A stretch of DNA of 64,000 bases, from NCBI RefSeq assembly GCF_900109925.1, contig NZ_FOBW01000017.1:1-64000 (forward strand). The letters run 5' to 3'. Numbering within the stretch: position 1 is the first letter of the stretch; the number at the start of each line of letters is the position of its first letter. The translations under genes were made by a program, and so were the position numbers. Positions 8,814 to 19,610 of the stretch are shown one piece after another. The notes beneath the pieces are model-generated. The model searched no databases. It saw nothing but the letters and a program-made list of their open reading frames with translations, and had not been told where the DNA came from. The stretch comes from Mesobacillus persicus (GTDB taxonomy: Bacteria > Bacillota > Bacilli > Bacillales > Cytobacillaceae).

Positions 8814-10259
8814 GTGGGTCAAGCGGTAGAACAAACAGTGGATGAAGTCGTTCATTCACGTAAAAAAACAAGTAAATGGTATAAAAACTGGAAGATTATC
8901 ATTTCTATAGTCCTGATTCTTATTACGCTAATCATTCTAGGGATGAGCTATTATCAGGCAAATCATTTTAATGCCAATATAACGATTAATACTATAGATG
9001 TTGGTGGATTGACTGCTGATGAAGCTCTAGCGAAGCTACAAGCTTCTAATTTGAAAAACGAAATCTATATTGGTGACCAACAAATTTTAGATGGTCAAGA
9101 TCGGCTAATGGGACTATCAGAAGCAGATTTGCCTGAAGTTGAAAAACTATTAAAAAGCCAGTATACATTTTTCCCTTCATTCAAAGCCGAAGATTTTTCA
9201 TTGTTGCCAAGCGAACAGGACCTTTATCGAAGCAAGGTTCTTAAAAAAGCGCTAGAACAAGAGCTCGTTTCCATGAATGAAACGTTAGAAGCTCCTATCG
9301 ATTCACAGGCAATTCTACAAGATGGAAAGATTATCGTCACAGAAAGCAACGATGGCCAGCAATATGATATTGATAGCTTACTAGAGTCATACGACAATCA
9401 TGACTATACGAGTGAAGTTCGTTTGGAACCTATCCACCTCCTTCCAATTAAGGAAGACAGTGAGATGGTTAAAAATCAAGAGAAGAAGCTACAAGAACTC
9501 CTTGACCATACAGTTGACTATAAAGTACAAGATCAAGTACACTCCTTAAAGGGAAGCGATGTCATTAAAAACGCCACAGTATCCGGTGAACTAAAAGTTA
9601 AGGTTGACCCAAAAGATTTACAAGCGAAACTAACTGAAATCAACGATTCTCAGTCCACTTTGGGAAAAGATTTTACCTTTAAGACCCACTCAGGTTCGGT
9701 CATTTCGGTCAAAGGAAAAGGCTATGGATGGGCACTCAATGTCGAGAAAGAGACCGCTCAGGTTCAAGCAGCCTTTGAAAAAGGCGAGAGCTCAACTTCC
9801 GCTTCGAACATATACGGAAATGGCTGGAGCAATGAGGGCTATGGCTACGACACACTCACAAACGACGGAATTGGCGACACTTATGCGGAAGTGTCAATTG
9901 CAGAGCAGCGTATGTGGCTTTACAAAGATGGCAAAGAAATTTTTACAACCCATGTCGTGACCGGTAAACGTAGCACAGGAGAAGATACCAATCCAGGAGT
10001 TTGGTATATCCTCTATAAACGAACCCCTTACACACTAACTGGTAGTGCGGTCGGGAACCCAGACTATTCGGTTGATGTTAGTTATTGGGCACCCTTTACA
10101 AACGGAGGCCAAGGATTCCATGACGCCAGCTGGCGAGGCAACTGGAGCAGCACTGCCTATCTGACTGGTGGATCCGGAGGCTGCGTCAATGTTCCACCTG
10201 GTGTGATGAGCACAGTCTATAACAATCTTTCAGTCTACCAACCAGTCGTCATCTATTAA
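8814..10259 (+). CDS. Membrane-anchored L,D-transpeptidase (YkuD domain)
   Basis: The protein has about 481 residues. Start: GTG at 8814 follows GGGGGG with a 6-bp gap; an upstream in-frame TTG at 8796 lacks such a site. A cytoplasmic head with basic residues is followed by one membrane helix (about residues 24-46). After that come a long region of peptidoglycan-binding-4 type with KxD/E-rich repeats and a C-terminal YkuD domain. The YkuD active site is the His of GFHDASW and the Cys of SGGCVNVP. Family members form 3-3 or other meso-DAP cross-links outside the membrane. It is monocistronic with a strong terminator. Confidence 0.88.
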   Translation: MGQAVEQTVDEVVHSRKKTSKWYKNWKIIISIVLILITLIILGMSYYQANHFNANITINTIDVGGLTADEALAKLQASNLKNEIYIGDQQILDGQDRLMGLSEADLPEVEKLLKSQYTFFPSFKAEDFSLLPSEQDLYRSKVLKKALEQELVSMNETLEAPIDSQAILQDGKIIVTESNDGQQYDIDSLLESYDNHDYTSEVRLEPIHLLPIKEDSEMVKNQEKKLQELLDHTVDYKVQDQVHSLKGSDVIKNATVSGELKVKVDPKDLQAKLTEINDSQSTLGKDFTFKTHSGSVISVKGKGYGWALNVEKETAQVQAAFEKGESSTSASNIYGNGWSNEGYGYDTLTNDGIGDTYAEVSIAEQRMWLYKDGKEIFTTHVVTGKRSTGEDTNPGVWYILYKRTPYTLTGSAVGNPDYSVDVSYWAPFTNGGQGFHDASWRGNWSSTAYLTGGSGGCVNVPPGVMSTVYNNLSVYQPVVIY

Positions 10260-10261
10260 AT

Positions 10262-10306
10262 AAAACAGGAGCTCGTTTTAATTAACCATGAGCTCCTGTT
10301 TTTTTA
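10262..10306 (+). terminator. Terminator of the L,D-transpeptidase gene
   Basis: The arms AACAGGAGCTC and GAGCTCCTGTT are followed by seven T residues, directly after the stop codon. Confidence 0.9.
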
Positions 10307-10514
10307 TATTAAGCACCCCGCAAGCACGTCCTATGAAAATGGTTTCTTGCTTGATTCCTTCTCTTTTTCATTTTCATCAGCCTTATGAAGTTGATTTCTC
10401 GACTAATTCCTCCTCCTTATCATCTTCACCGGCTCGCGGATGCCCCCAACACCCTCCAACTGTTCGCGTATTGCCTGGAGCAGACCAAATGAACAGAGTC
10501 TCTATTACTAAATA

Positions 10515-10566
10515 ACAAAAAGAACAGTTCCTCCAATCAAATCTCTTGGAAGAACTGTTCTCTTTT
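10515..10566 (-). terminator. Terminator of the xylanase-esterase operon
   Basis: AGAACAGTTC and GAACTGTTCT arms enclose a 21-base loop with flanking A/T runs, usable on both strands. It ends the minus-strand xylanase-esterase pair. No gene is seen between 10307 and 10514. Confidence 0.75.
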
Positions 10567-10596
10567 CATTAAATAGGGAGTCCCTTTGCCCGCCCT

Positions 10597-11874
10597 CTAC
10601 TTTCTACTGAGTGGCGTTTTAAAAATCGAAAGATCAATTGACTCTGCCATCACTTGTAACCCTAGATCATTTGGATGCAGGTGATCTCCGCTATCGTAGG
10701 CCGGTAAAAGTTTTTCTGGGTTGCTAGGGTCTCTCAGCACGGAGTCGAAATCAATAATGCCGTCAAACACATCATTGTTCCGAATCCATTGATTGACTTC
10801 CTGGCGAGTTTGTTCCCCTTCTGGACTGAAATAGTTTCCGTCATCGTATCCATTGAATGGAGTCAATGTTCCCGCATAAATGCGAATGCCGCGTTCATGG
10901 GCCTCTTCGGCAATTTCCTTCATCCCAGCGATGATTTCATTTGCGTCATAGACATTTGGTTCATGCCCAATATCATTGATTCCTTCTAAAAGGATAATAT
11001 CGGTAACACCCGTTTGCGAGAACACATCTCTTTCTAATCTTGATAGAGCTTTTTCCCCAAAAATCGGTGAATCAGTCAAAATCCGATTCCCCGAAATTCC
11101 TTGGTTTAGCACAGAAAAAGTTTGATTCTTTATTTCTCGGTCTAAGCGGTCATTGAAGACATCTGTCCAACGACAGTTTTCATTTAAAGTCGATAGATAA
11201 CCATCTGTGATCGAGTCACCGAGTGCTACAATCACACGCGATTTTTTATTAGAGTGTGTCATAACATCAACACCTGATAACCAGAACCACGCATCAAAGC
11301 TTTGAGTGAAGGCATCACCAGTTTCTTCGTTAGTAAAATCACCTTCTGCAGAGATATAAGTAGTTTGGTTAGATGTATTATGCCAAGTCGTTGGACCACT
11401 TTCACTAGGAACATAAACGCTAATCGTTAAATCCGTACCGTCAGTCACTTCAAAAGGAATGGGGTCACTGTAAACCACTTCCCCTTTCGGAATGGTGACA
11501 GATTCATTGTTATTAAAAGTTAAGGATTTTACAGAACCTGCAACAACTTCCGCACCCTCTTGGGTATCCGCAATTGTAACCTTATCAAAGGTCAATGGCT
11601 TGATTCCAAATTCATTCGAAAGACGGATACGTACAGCAGAACCAGATTCATTTGGATGAACAATCATTCGTAATGTTTGATTGTCGAAACCTTTACGAGA
11701 AGTTCCGCCATCCCAGTCAACCGTTTCCCAAGCAGCTACTTGACTAGCTGACCAGGCACCAATCCACTGACCTCCGTTGCTAGGCGTTTTAGCCTCCACG
11801 GATGGTCCCTTCACCATTGGAATCATCGCTATCATTAGGGCACTAATAAGGAATAAGGTGATTTTTTTTCGCAT
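10597..11874 (-). CDS. Secreted SGNH/GDSL esterase, probable acetylxylan esterase
   Basis: The 425-residue protein has a signal peptide (about 1-28), an N-terminal beta-rich domain at about 35-205 and a C-terminal SGNH hydrolase domain. Blocks I to V are visible: Ser221 in ALGDSITDG, Gly in NQGISGNR, Asn300 in LLEGINDIG, and Asp397/His400 in GDHLHPND. It starts 8 bp after the xylanase stop codon, so the two form one operon. That pairing suggests removal of acetyl groups from xylan; the substrate is inferred from context only. The upstream AGGAGTAGG and the ATG context support the start. Confidence 0.85.
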   Translation of the reverse strand: MRKKITLFLISALMIAMIPMVKGPSVEAKTPSNGGQWIGAWSASQVAAWETVDWDGGTSRKGFDNQTLRMIVHPNESGSAVRIRLSNEFGIKPLTFDKVTIADTQEGAEVVAGSVKSLTFNNNESVTIPKGEVVYSDPIPFEVTDGTDLTISVYVPSESGPTTWHNTSNQTTYISAEGDFTNEETGDAFTQSFDAWFWLSGVDVMTHSNKKSRVIVALGDSITDGYLSTLNENCRWTDVFNDRLDREIKNQTFSVLNQGISGNRILTDSPIFGEKALSRLERDVFSQTGVTDIILLEGINDIGHEPNVYDANEIIAGMKEIAEEAHERGIRIYAGTLTPFNGYDDGNYFSPEGEQTRQEVNQWIRNNDVFDGIIDFDSVLRDPSNPEKLLPAYDSGDHLHPNDLGLQVMAESIDLSIFKTPLSRK

Positions 11875-11882
11875 CCTTATTC

Positions 11883-13034
<1,152 letters not shown>

Positions 13035-13192
13035 TTAGCTCCCTTTTTCAAGTATTTTAGTAATTTGATAGAATCTGAAAAAACTCTAACTATCCTCCTT
13101 TTGGATACGTTCTATGTCAGTGGCAAAAAAGTAAGGGCTTTCATATGGTTTTAAAAAATTTTAATTAACAGTTTTTGCCTTGACGTAAAATG

Positions 13193-13222
13193 ATTATAAC
13201 AGCCTCATTCTTAGTTTATCTA
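13193..13222 (-). promoter_or_regulatory. Promoter of the xylanase operon
   Basis: On the minus strand TATAAT (13193-13198) has a weaker -35, TAGATA, 18 bp upstream within the operator. Transcription would start about 150 bp before the xylanase ATG. A long untranslated leader follows, with no recognised riboswitch. Confidence 0.6.
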
Positions 13223-13238
13223 CTGGATAAACTAAGAA
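13208..13238. promoter_or_regulatory. XylR-type operator of the xylanase operon
   Basis: This is a perfect inverted repeat with 13-bp arms TTCTTAGTTTATC and GATAAACTAAGAA around a 5-bp spacer. The core TTAGTTTRT...AYAAACTAA equals the operator bound by Bacillus XylR. It overlaps the spacer and -35 of the xylanase promoter. The cognate repressor gene lies 16 kb away. Confidence 0.85.
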
Positions 13239-13382
13239 TTTTGCTTATTTTCAAAAAACAGGAAAATTCTCCTGTGTGATAATACCTACCTTCTTTTGAT
13301 GAACCTTCAAAACCGTGCTAAAAGGACTAATGGAAATTTGTCTCAACTTTTGTAAAATAGACAACGCTAACATAAAAAGAGT

Positions 13383-13388
13383 TATAAT
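13383..13388 (+). promoter_or_regulatory. Probable -10 of the two-component system promoter
   Basis: TATAAT lies 50 bp before the histidine kinase start. A TAGACA 19 bp upstream (13358-13363) could act as -35 with long spacing. The RBS for the kinase is GAAAGG before the ATG. Confidence 0.4.
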
Positions 13389-13437
13389 AAGAAGAGAGTT
13401 AATCTAACTTCCAAACAAATGAAAGGCGATCAACCAG

Positions 13438-15183
13438 ATGCTTAATCAACTTAAAAAATGGAATACCTTGCGCAACCAAATTTTATTTATCTTCTTGATT
13501 GTCATGATCATTGTGCTTTTGATCGTCAGTCTACTTACCTTAAGACAAGTTTCTTCTTTGTTAAAAAACAATGCCGAAAAACAAATACAGCAAGTGGCGA
13601 TTGAAGCAAATGGCCGTATTGAATCACTGTACGAGCAAATCAATATGTCCTCAAAGCTGGTGATAACTGATGAACAAGTTCAACAGGTCTTAACAGATGT
13701 ATATGAAGGAAAAGAAGTAACCTTTAGTGACCGTCAAAGATTAATGGGACAAATCAGCAGAATTATGGGCCATTCAGATGGAGTATTCTCCTTTCAACTT
13801 TTTTCTAATGAACAACAACGTGTTCTTCCTCTAGATGAAGATTCTTTACAAAATCGAATTGACAAAAAATGGGTGGACGAAGCCAACCAAGCAAAAGGTG
13901 GGCTCGTTTGGATTGGGGAGGATCCAAATGATAAAAACTACTTCCTTGCCATTCGCCGGGTAAACTTAATAGAAAGACAATATACGAATGGTGGTTATCT
14001 TTTAATTAGTATTAATCGCTATCATTTCAAATTCGCCAATGAAAAATACGAGAATGATCAATACTCTATTCTGTTGGATCAGGATCAAAAGCCGATTATT
14101 GAAAATTATCAAGGCGATATCAATACAATCATTAACAGCAATGAAACTCTTGTTGAGATAAATGAGAACGATTATATGGTTACGAAGCAATCATCAAAGC
14201 TTACAGGTTGGTCTGTGTTAATTTTAACTCCTGTTAGTGAACTAACAGAAGGAATATCAGGAATTCGCACAGGAATTATTTTATCTGGAATTGTTGGCGT
14301 CATTATTTTTACCATTAGTTCGTTTTTCCTTTCAACCATCATTACGAGCCCTATCGTGCGATTAACAAAAACGATGCGGCGTGCCGGTGAAGGTTCTTTG
14401 ACCATGAATCCAAGTGTTTCTTCAGTAAACGAGATCAATGAATTAAACAGTACGTACAATCAGCTTGTAAAAGAAACGAATCATTTAATTCAGATGGTTT
14501 ATCAAAAAGAGATTTTACGAAGCCGAAGTGAATTGAAGGCCCTTCAGGCTCAAATTAACCCGCACTTCCTTTTTAACACCTTGGATGCCCTTCATTGGTC
14601 CCTTGAGGAAAAAGAGGAAGAAGAATTATCTGAACTTGTCTTAGCCATGTCTAATTTATTTCGCTATACAATTACAAAAGAAACCGATGATGACTGGGTA
14701 TTTTTGAAAGAAGAAATCGAGCATATCGGCGACTATATGGAAATTATGAAGATGCGTTTTGGTGACCGACTTCACTGGAAAGTTTCTGTTCCACCTGAAT
14801 ATGAGCAGGTTCGAATTCCAAAATTGGTTATTCAACCATTGGTAGAAAACGCAATTATACATGGCGCTGGAAACAAAGTCGGAGATTGTCTAATATCTGT
14901 CACAGTTGAACCTGCTCCTATTGGGGATGGAAATGAAAGAATTCGCGTTTCTGTTCGAGATGATGGATCCGGGATTGACAAAGAGCGACTTGAATGGATT
15001 ATCCAATCGATGAAAACCGGCGGTACCTCTTCTGCTACTGGGAAAGGTATGGCCATCTCAAACGTCTATAAGCGCTTAAAATTATACTACAAGGATATTG
15101 TTCATTCAGACCTTCAAATAGAGAGTGAAATTAATCAAGGAACAAAGATTTCATTTGAATTACCGATTAATGGAGGAGAGTAA
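13438..15183 (+). CDS. Sensor histidine kinase, YesM family
   Basis: The 581-residue kinase has two membrane helices at about 16-36 and 278-300, with an extracellular sensor of about 240 residues between them. A HAMP domain (about 298-352) and a His_kinase/HATPase_c module follow. The phosphorylated His376 lies in AQINPHFLFNTLDALHW; the ATP-binding N, G1 and G2 boxes are LVENAIIHG, DDGSGI and GKGMAISNV. It adjoins its response regulator directly and then the sugar ABC genes. In Geobacillus a like system (XynD/XynC) controls xylo-oligosaccharide uptake, so that role is inferred here. Confidence 0.9.
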   Translation: MLNQLKKWNTLRNQILFIFLIVMIIVLLIVSLLTLRQVSSLLKNNAEKQIQQVAIEANGRIESLYEQINMSSKLVITDEQVQQVLTDVYEGKEVTFSDRQRLMGQISRIMGHSDGVFSFQLFSNEQQRVLPLDEDSLQNRIDKKWVDEANQAKGGLVWIGEDPNDKNYFLAIRRVNLIERQYTNGGYLLISINRYHFKFANEKYENDQYSILLDQDQKPIIENYQGDINTIINSNETLVEINENDYMVTKQSSKLTGWSVLILTPVSELTEGISGIRTGIILSGIVGVIIFTISSFFLSTIITSPIVRLTKTMRRAGEGSLTMNPSVSSVNEINELNSTYNQLVKETNHLIQMVYQKEILRSRSELKALQAQINPHFLFNTLDALHWSLEEKEEEELSELVLAMSNLFRYTITKETDDDWVFLKEEIEHIGDYMEIMKMRFGDRLHWKVSVPPEYEQVRIPKLVIQPLVENAIIHGAGNKVGDCLISVTVEPAPIGDGNERIRVSVRDDGSGIDKERLEWIIQSMKTGGTSSATGKGMAISNVYKRLKLYYKDIVHSDLQIESEINQGTKISFELPINGGE

Positions 15184-15969
15184 ATGTTTACTAAAAATAT
15201 CGTAATCGTTGATGATGAACCGAGAACAAGACAAGGTTTACAAAGATCGTTAGAAAGCTGGAATAATGGTGAATTTGCCATCCTCACTGCCGAAAGCGGT
15301 GAGGATGTCCTTCGAATTGCCGAGGAAAAGAAAATTCATATTTTGCTTTCTGATATTCGCATGCCTGAAATGACCGGGCTACAATTATTAAAAATCATTA
15401 AAGAAAAAGGCATGTCTCCAGTTGTCATTGTGATCTCTGCATACTCGGAGTTCGAGTATGCACAGGAAGCGCTAAGACTAGGGGTTGTCAATTATCTTTT
15501 AAAGCCGATTGGGAAAAAGAAATTGATTGAAGCGGTTGAGGAGGCAGTAAAGGTCTTAGAGAAGCAAGTCCGTGCTGGGATGATTGAAAAAGTAGTAGAT
15601 GAAAAAATAGTTGATGCGAACACCAAAATGGATTCGACCAAAGATACCATCCGCAAGGCGATGAGCTATATTGACCAACATCTAAAAGAGGAATTAACCC
15701 AAAAAGACGTTGCAGCCCATGTTCATTTGAACCCGAGCTATTTTAGTGTGTTGTTTAAGGAACAAGTGAAAATGAACTTTAGTGAGTATGTAACGAGAAA
15801 GAGAATTCAGCGTGCAAAGGAATTAATGATTTCAACCAATCTACCAATCAGTGAAATCGCTGAGGAAGCTGGCTATAAAACGGCTAAATATTTCATTAAA
15901 CTCTTTAAAGAAAATGAAGGAATGACCCCCAGCGCATACCGAAAGAACAACAATGAAAGGGCTTTCTAA
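15184..15969 (+). CDS. AraC-type response regulator, YesN family
   Basis: The 261-residue regulator has a receiver domain at about 5-120 with the acidic pair Asp10/Asp11, phosphoacceptor Asp57 in LLSDIRMPEM, and Lys107 in LLKPIG. A two-helix-turn-helix AraC domain occupies about 155-255 and ends in the usual FKENEGMTPSAYRK. It starts right after the kinase stop codon with GGAGGAG inside the kinase end, so translation is coupled. It probably activates the following ABC transporter operon. Confidence 0.92.
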   Translation: MFTKNIVIVDDEPRTRQGLQRSLESWNNGEFAILTAESGEDVLRIAEEKKIHILLSDIRMPEMTGLQLLKIIKEKGMSPVVIVISAYSEFEYAQEALRLGVVNYLLKPIGKKKLIEAVEEAVKVLEKQVRAGMIEKVVDEKIVDANTKMDSTKDTIRKAMSYIDQHLKEELTQKDVAAHVHLNPSYFSVLFKEQVKMNFSEYVTRKRIQRAKELMISTNLPISEIAEEAGYKTAKYFIKLFKENEGMTPSAYRKNNNERAF

Positions 15970-16078
15970 AAATAGTAGTATTTTACCCAATCATAGTCTC
16001 CTTTTTTGAAAACCACTATGATGATACACTTTATCTTGTAAGGCAGAGAGAAAACAACATATTAAGGGGGCATTTTAA

Positions 16079-17389
16079 TTGAAGAAAAAGAAAGCGTTTT
16101 CCGCAGTCATGACAATGGCGTTAGCCGGCAGCCTTGTTTTAGCAGGATGTTCTGGTTCAGATTCTTCTAGTTCCGAAGGGTCAGAATCAAGCAGTGATAA
16201 AACAGTTGTAAAAATGATGCACTTATGGCCTGAAGGTAGTTCAAATGCACAGTACACAATTGTTGACGACATCATTAAGTCATATGAAGAAGCAAACCCA
16301 GATGTAGACATTCAAACAGAAATTCTAGGTAATGAGCAGTACAAAGAGAAAATCAAAGTACTTTCTGCTTCTAATGAACTTCCAGACGTTGGGATTTCTT
16401 GGGCAGCTGGATATATGAAGCCTTTCGTTGAAGGCAACATGTTCGCTCCATTAGATGACGTTGCTCAACCAGATCGCTTTGTTGCTGGTACACTAGATGC
16501 GTTTTCAGTTGATGGAAAACCATACGCTCTACCTCTTGAATTGAATATTACTCCAGTTTATTACAATAAAGAAATCTTTGAAAAGCATAACTTAGAAGCT
16601 CCAACAACATATGATGAATTCGTAAACGTCGTTGATACACTTGTTGAAAACGATGTTACACCAATCACATTAGGAAACAAAGACCGTTGGACAGGCTCTA
16701 TGTGGTATATGTACATGGCTGACCGTATCGGCGGACCAGAAGCTCTTAACAATGCAATCAACCGTACTGGAAGCTTCGAAGATCCAGCTCTAGTTCAAGC
16801 GGCTGAAGAACTGAAAAGCCTTGTTGACAAAGGGGCATTTGTAAAAGGATTTAACGGACTTTCAAATGATGAAGCAAAAGGTTACTTCATGAACGAACAA
16901 GCAGCAATGTACCTAATGGCTACTTGGGAATTACCAAACTACACAACTAGCCCAGATGTTGCTCAAGAGTTCAAGGACAAAGTTGGTTACTTCAAGTTCC
17001 CTACTGTTGAAGGCGGAAAAGGCGACATCGACAGCTATGTAGGTGGTCCTGGTGTTGGTCTATTCGTTGCTGAACAGTCAAAAGTTAAAGATGAAGCAAA
17101 AGCATTTGTTTCTTACCTAGTTGATGAATGGGGCAAGCGCTCTGTTGTTGATGCTGGTGTAATCCCTGCAACTGTAGTTGATACATCTTCAGCTGACCTT
17201 GATCAAATGTACATTGATATTCTTAACGATTTAGGAAATGCAACAAACCTTACTCTTTATGCGGATGTTCAAATGTCTGCTGGCGTTGCTGATGTTCACT
17301 TAAATCAAATCCAAGCATTATTCGGTGGACAATCAACACCTGAAGAATTTGCTAAAACGCAAGAAGAGGCTCTAGCTGCTGAGAAATAA
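16079..17389 (+). CDS. Extracellular sugar-binding lipoprotein of an ABC importer
   Basis: The 436-residue protein starts at TTG, preceded by AAGGGGG. It has a lipoprotein signal with lipobox LVLAGC (Cys24) and a Ser-rich linker, then a type 1 solute-binding fold of the carbohydrate (CUT1) family. The segments MMHLWPEG, ALPLELNITPVYYNKEIF and GFNGLSNDEAKGYFMNEQAAM are typical. It delivers oligosaccharides to the two permeases encoded next; the xylan setting suggests xylo-oligosaccharides. Many codons are of the optimal kind, which suggests high expression. Confidence 0.9.
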   Translation: MKKKKAFSAVMTMALAGSLVLAGCSGSDSSSSEGSESSSDKTVVKMMHLWPEGSSNAQYTIVDDIIKSYEEANPDVDIQTEILGNEQYKEKIKVLSASNELPDVGISWAAGYMKPFVEGNMFAPLDDVAQPDRFVAGTLDAFSVDGKPYALPLELNITPVYYNKEIFEKHNLEAPTTYDEFVNVVDTLVENDVTPITLGNKDRWTGSMWYMYMADRIGGPEALNNAINRTGSFEDPALVQAAEELKSLVDKGAFVKGFNGLSNDEAKGYFMNEQAAMYLMATWELPNYTTSPDVAQEFKDKVGYFKFPTVEGGKGDIDSYVGGPGVGLFVAEQSKVKDEAKAFVSYLVDEWGKRSVVDAGVIPATVVDTSSADLDQMYIDILNDLGNATNLTLYADVQMSAGVADVHLNQIQALFGGQSTPEEFAKTQEEALAAEK

Positions 17390-17464
17390 TTATTGCTTAG
17401 AATGAGGGCATATTGCTAAATAATATGTCCTCTTCTTTATAGAAAGGAAGGGGCCTAAACCAAC

Positions 17465-18340
17465 ATGAAAAATGTAATGTCAAATAAATTTGTTATCGCC
17501 CTTTATACACTCCCTGCTTTACTACTCATTTTAGTACTTATTTATATCCCAATTGTCCTTTCAGGTTATTATGGTCTCATGGATTGGGACGGAATTGGTC
17601 AGATGACGTTTATTGGATTAGAGAACTACGTTACTTTAATTAAGGATAATTATTTCTGGTCAAGTACATGGCATTCATTTTTATTAGCCATCTTCTCGAC
17701 ACTTAGCTTACTACTATACTTAGCGATTTCACTTGTTTTAGCTAGTAAAATTAAGGGTTCTGACTTATTAAGAAAAATTTACTTAATTCCAATGCTATTA
17801 TCATCTGTTGCGATTGCTCAGCTTTGGATGAAAATCTTTGACCCAACGAACGGAATGGCTAACACCCTGCTTGCATTCTTTGGGGTAGAAAACACACCAA
17901 TTTGGTTAGCGGATCCAGCCATTGCTCTTTACGCCATCTTCATTCCAGTAATTTGGCAGTACGCGGGCTTTTACATTCTGATTTACTATGCAGCATTAAA
18001 AAATGTACCAGATGAAGTTATTGAAGCAGCCAAAATTGATGGTGCTTCCCCATTACAAATTGCCTTAAAAATTAAATTGCCTCTTATTTCCGGAGTATTT
18101 AAAGTGACAATCATGCTTGCAGTCGTCGGATCATTAAAGTACTTTGACTTGATCTATGTAATGACTGGTGGAGGACCAAACGGAGCAAGTGAAGTAATGG
18201 CCTCATATATGTACAAAGAAGCGTTCAAACTCAATAACTTCGGTTATGGTAGTGCGATCGGATTTGGACTATTAGTCATTTGTCTTGTAATGACTTGGTT
18301 AACGATGAAATTAACGAAATCTAAAGATGATGTTCAATAA
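17465..18340 (+). CDS. Sugar ABC transporter permease, MalF type
   Basis: The 291-residue protein has six predicted membrane helices and the EAA loop EVIEAAKIDGASPLQIALKI at about 189-208, which docks the ATPase. It is the first permease of the CUT1 importer. GAAAGGAAGGGG lies upstream of the ATG. No ATPase gene follows; in Bacillus such importers commonly borrow the shared MsmX-type ATPase encoded elsewhere. Confidence 0.92.
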   Translation: MKNVMSNKFVIALYTLPALLLILVLIYIPIVLSGYYGLMDWDGIGQMTFIGLENYVTLIKDNYFWSSTWHSFLLAIFSTLSLLLYLAISLVLASKIKGSDLLRKIYLIPMLLSSVAIAQLWMKIFDPTNGMANTLLAFFGVENTPIWLADPAIALYAIFIPVIWQYAGFYILIYYAALKNVPDEVIEAAKIDGASPLQIALKIKLPLISGVFKVTIMLAVVGSLKYFDLIYVMTGGGPNGASEVMASYMYKEAFKLNNFGYGSAIGFGLLVICLVMTWLTMKLTKSKDDVQ

Positions 18341-18358
18341 TAAGGAGGATGAAACAAG

Positions 18359-19252
18359 ATGAGTGAGGTTACTACACAACATGCAACACCCAACCTGCCC
18401 GCACCCAAGGCCTCAAAGAAATCCTACTTGAACAAAATCGGATTTGGATTTCTTTATCTAATATTAGGGGTATTTGCTATCATTCAGATTTATCCATTAG
18501 TATGGCTAGTATTTTTCTCACTAAAGACCAATCAAGAAGTGTTTGGGATGTCTCCATTCGCATTACCGCAAGACCCACAATGGGGCAACTTTACAAAAGC
18601 ATGGACATCAGGAAATATTGGCCTTTACTTCTTTAACAGTGTTTGGATTACCGGATTATCCGTCATCCTTACAGTCATTCTTGCTAGTTTCGTAACGTTT
18701 GCCCTTACTCGGATGCATTGGAAGCTAAGTGGCCTAGTCCTAGGAATGTTCTTAGTCGCTTATATGATTCCTTTACACTCAACAATTATTCCACTGTTTA
18801 ATATGTTTAATAATGTAGGCTTAATCGATAACCCAGCTTCTATCGTATTATCGTATACGGCTTTCAACTTACCGTTAACGATTATGATTTTACTAGGTTT
18901 CTATAAAACCTTCCCACGTGAAATTGAAGAAGCAGCTGTAATGGACGGATGTTCGATCCACCGAATTTTCTTCCAGGTTACACTTCCAATGACGATTCCA
19001 GTCCTTTCAACAACTGCTATCATCAACATGATTTACAACTGGAATGAATTCGTTTTTGTTAATACGTTCATTAGTTCAGATAAGTTTAAAACATTAACTG
19101 TTGGGATCAACAACTTCGTTGGTCAATATTTAACTGACTGGGGCGCAATTGGTGCAACTCTAGTAATCAGTATCATTCCAATCCTACTAGCATTCTTATT
19201 CTTAAGTGATAAGATCGTAGAAGGTATGACAGCTGGTTCTGTAAAAGGTTAA
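18359..19252 (+). CDS. Sugar ABC transporter permease, MalG type
   Basis: The 297-residue protein has an extended cytoplasmic head, six predicted helices and the EAA loop EIEEAAVMDGCSIHRIFFQV at about 196-215. It begins 18 bp after the first permease with AAGGAGGATG before the ATG. It is the second half of the membrane channel and the last gene of the operon. Confidence 0.92.
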   Translation: MSEVTTQHATPNLPAPKASKKSYLNKIGFGFLYLILGVFAIIQIYPLVWLVFFSLKTNQEVFGMSPFALPQDPQWGNFTKAWTSGNIGLYFFNSVWITGLSVILTVILASFVTFALTRMHWKLSGLVLGMFLVAYMIPLHSTIIPLFNMFNNVGLIDNPASIVLSYTAFNLPLTIMILLGFYKTFPREIEEAAVMDGCSIHRIFFQVTLPMTIPVLSTTAIINMIYNWNEFVFVNTFISSDKFKTLTVGINNFVGQYLTDWGAIGATLVISIIPILLAFLFLSDKIVEGMTAGSVKG

Positions 19253-19262
19253 TCGATTACAC

Positions 19263-19325
19263 AAAAAAGACAGATGAAGAAGGTTTCTACTATTACTAGA
19301 GAAACTTTCCTATCTGTCTTTTTTG
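19263..19325 (+). terminator. Terminator of the ABC importer operon
   Basis: Long arms AAAAGACAGAT / ATCTGTCTTTT with inner pairing of GGTTTCT and AGAAACT end in TTTTTT, 10 bp after the last permease. No gene is visible from 19326 to 19523. Confidence 0.88.
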
Positions 19326-19523
19326 GTTTTTAATTTTTGGGGTTAGGGCCCTCCCCCATCTATAGATAGCATTAACTCACTGCTATTTTAGTCGATGAAG
19401 ATGGTTACCCGATGATTTTACGCCTGATTTCATCTTCATACCTAAAGAACACAATCACAAACTGATTCAGACCTCAATCTAGAGTTTGTCTAATCGGGCC
19501 TATGAAGGTAAACCTCGACAGAC

Positions 19524-19558
19524 AAAAAGAAAGCGCGAATCCTATATGAATTCGCGCC
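19524..19558 (-). terminator. Terminator of the YesL gene
   Basis: The minus strand has GCGCGAATT / AATCGCGC-like arms (GCGCGAATTC and GATTCGCGC) followed by TTTCTTTTT. Confidence 0.75.
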
Positions 19559-19610
19559 CCAAAAATCTATTATAACACTTTGCTTTTCCCAAATATCCAT
19601 ACCTCTTAAG

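Noticed and set aside
10288-10515. A 75-codon frame after the L,D-transpeptidase gene
   Set aside because: It starts inside the terminator hairpin, lacks a ribosome binding site and has no protein-like pattern.
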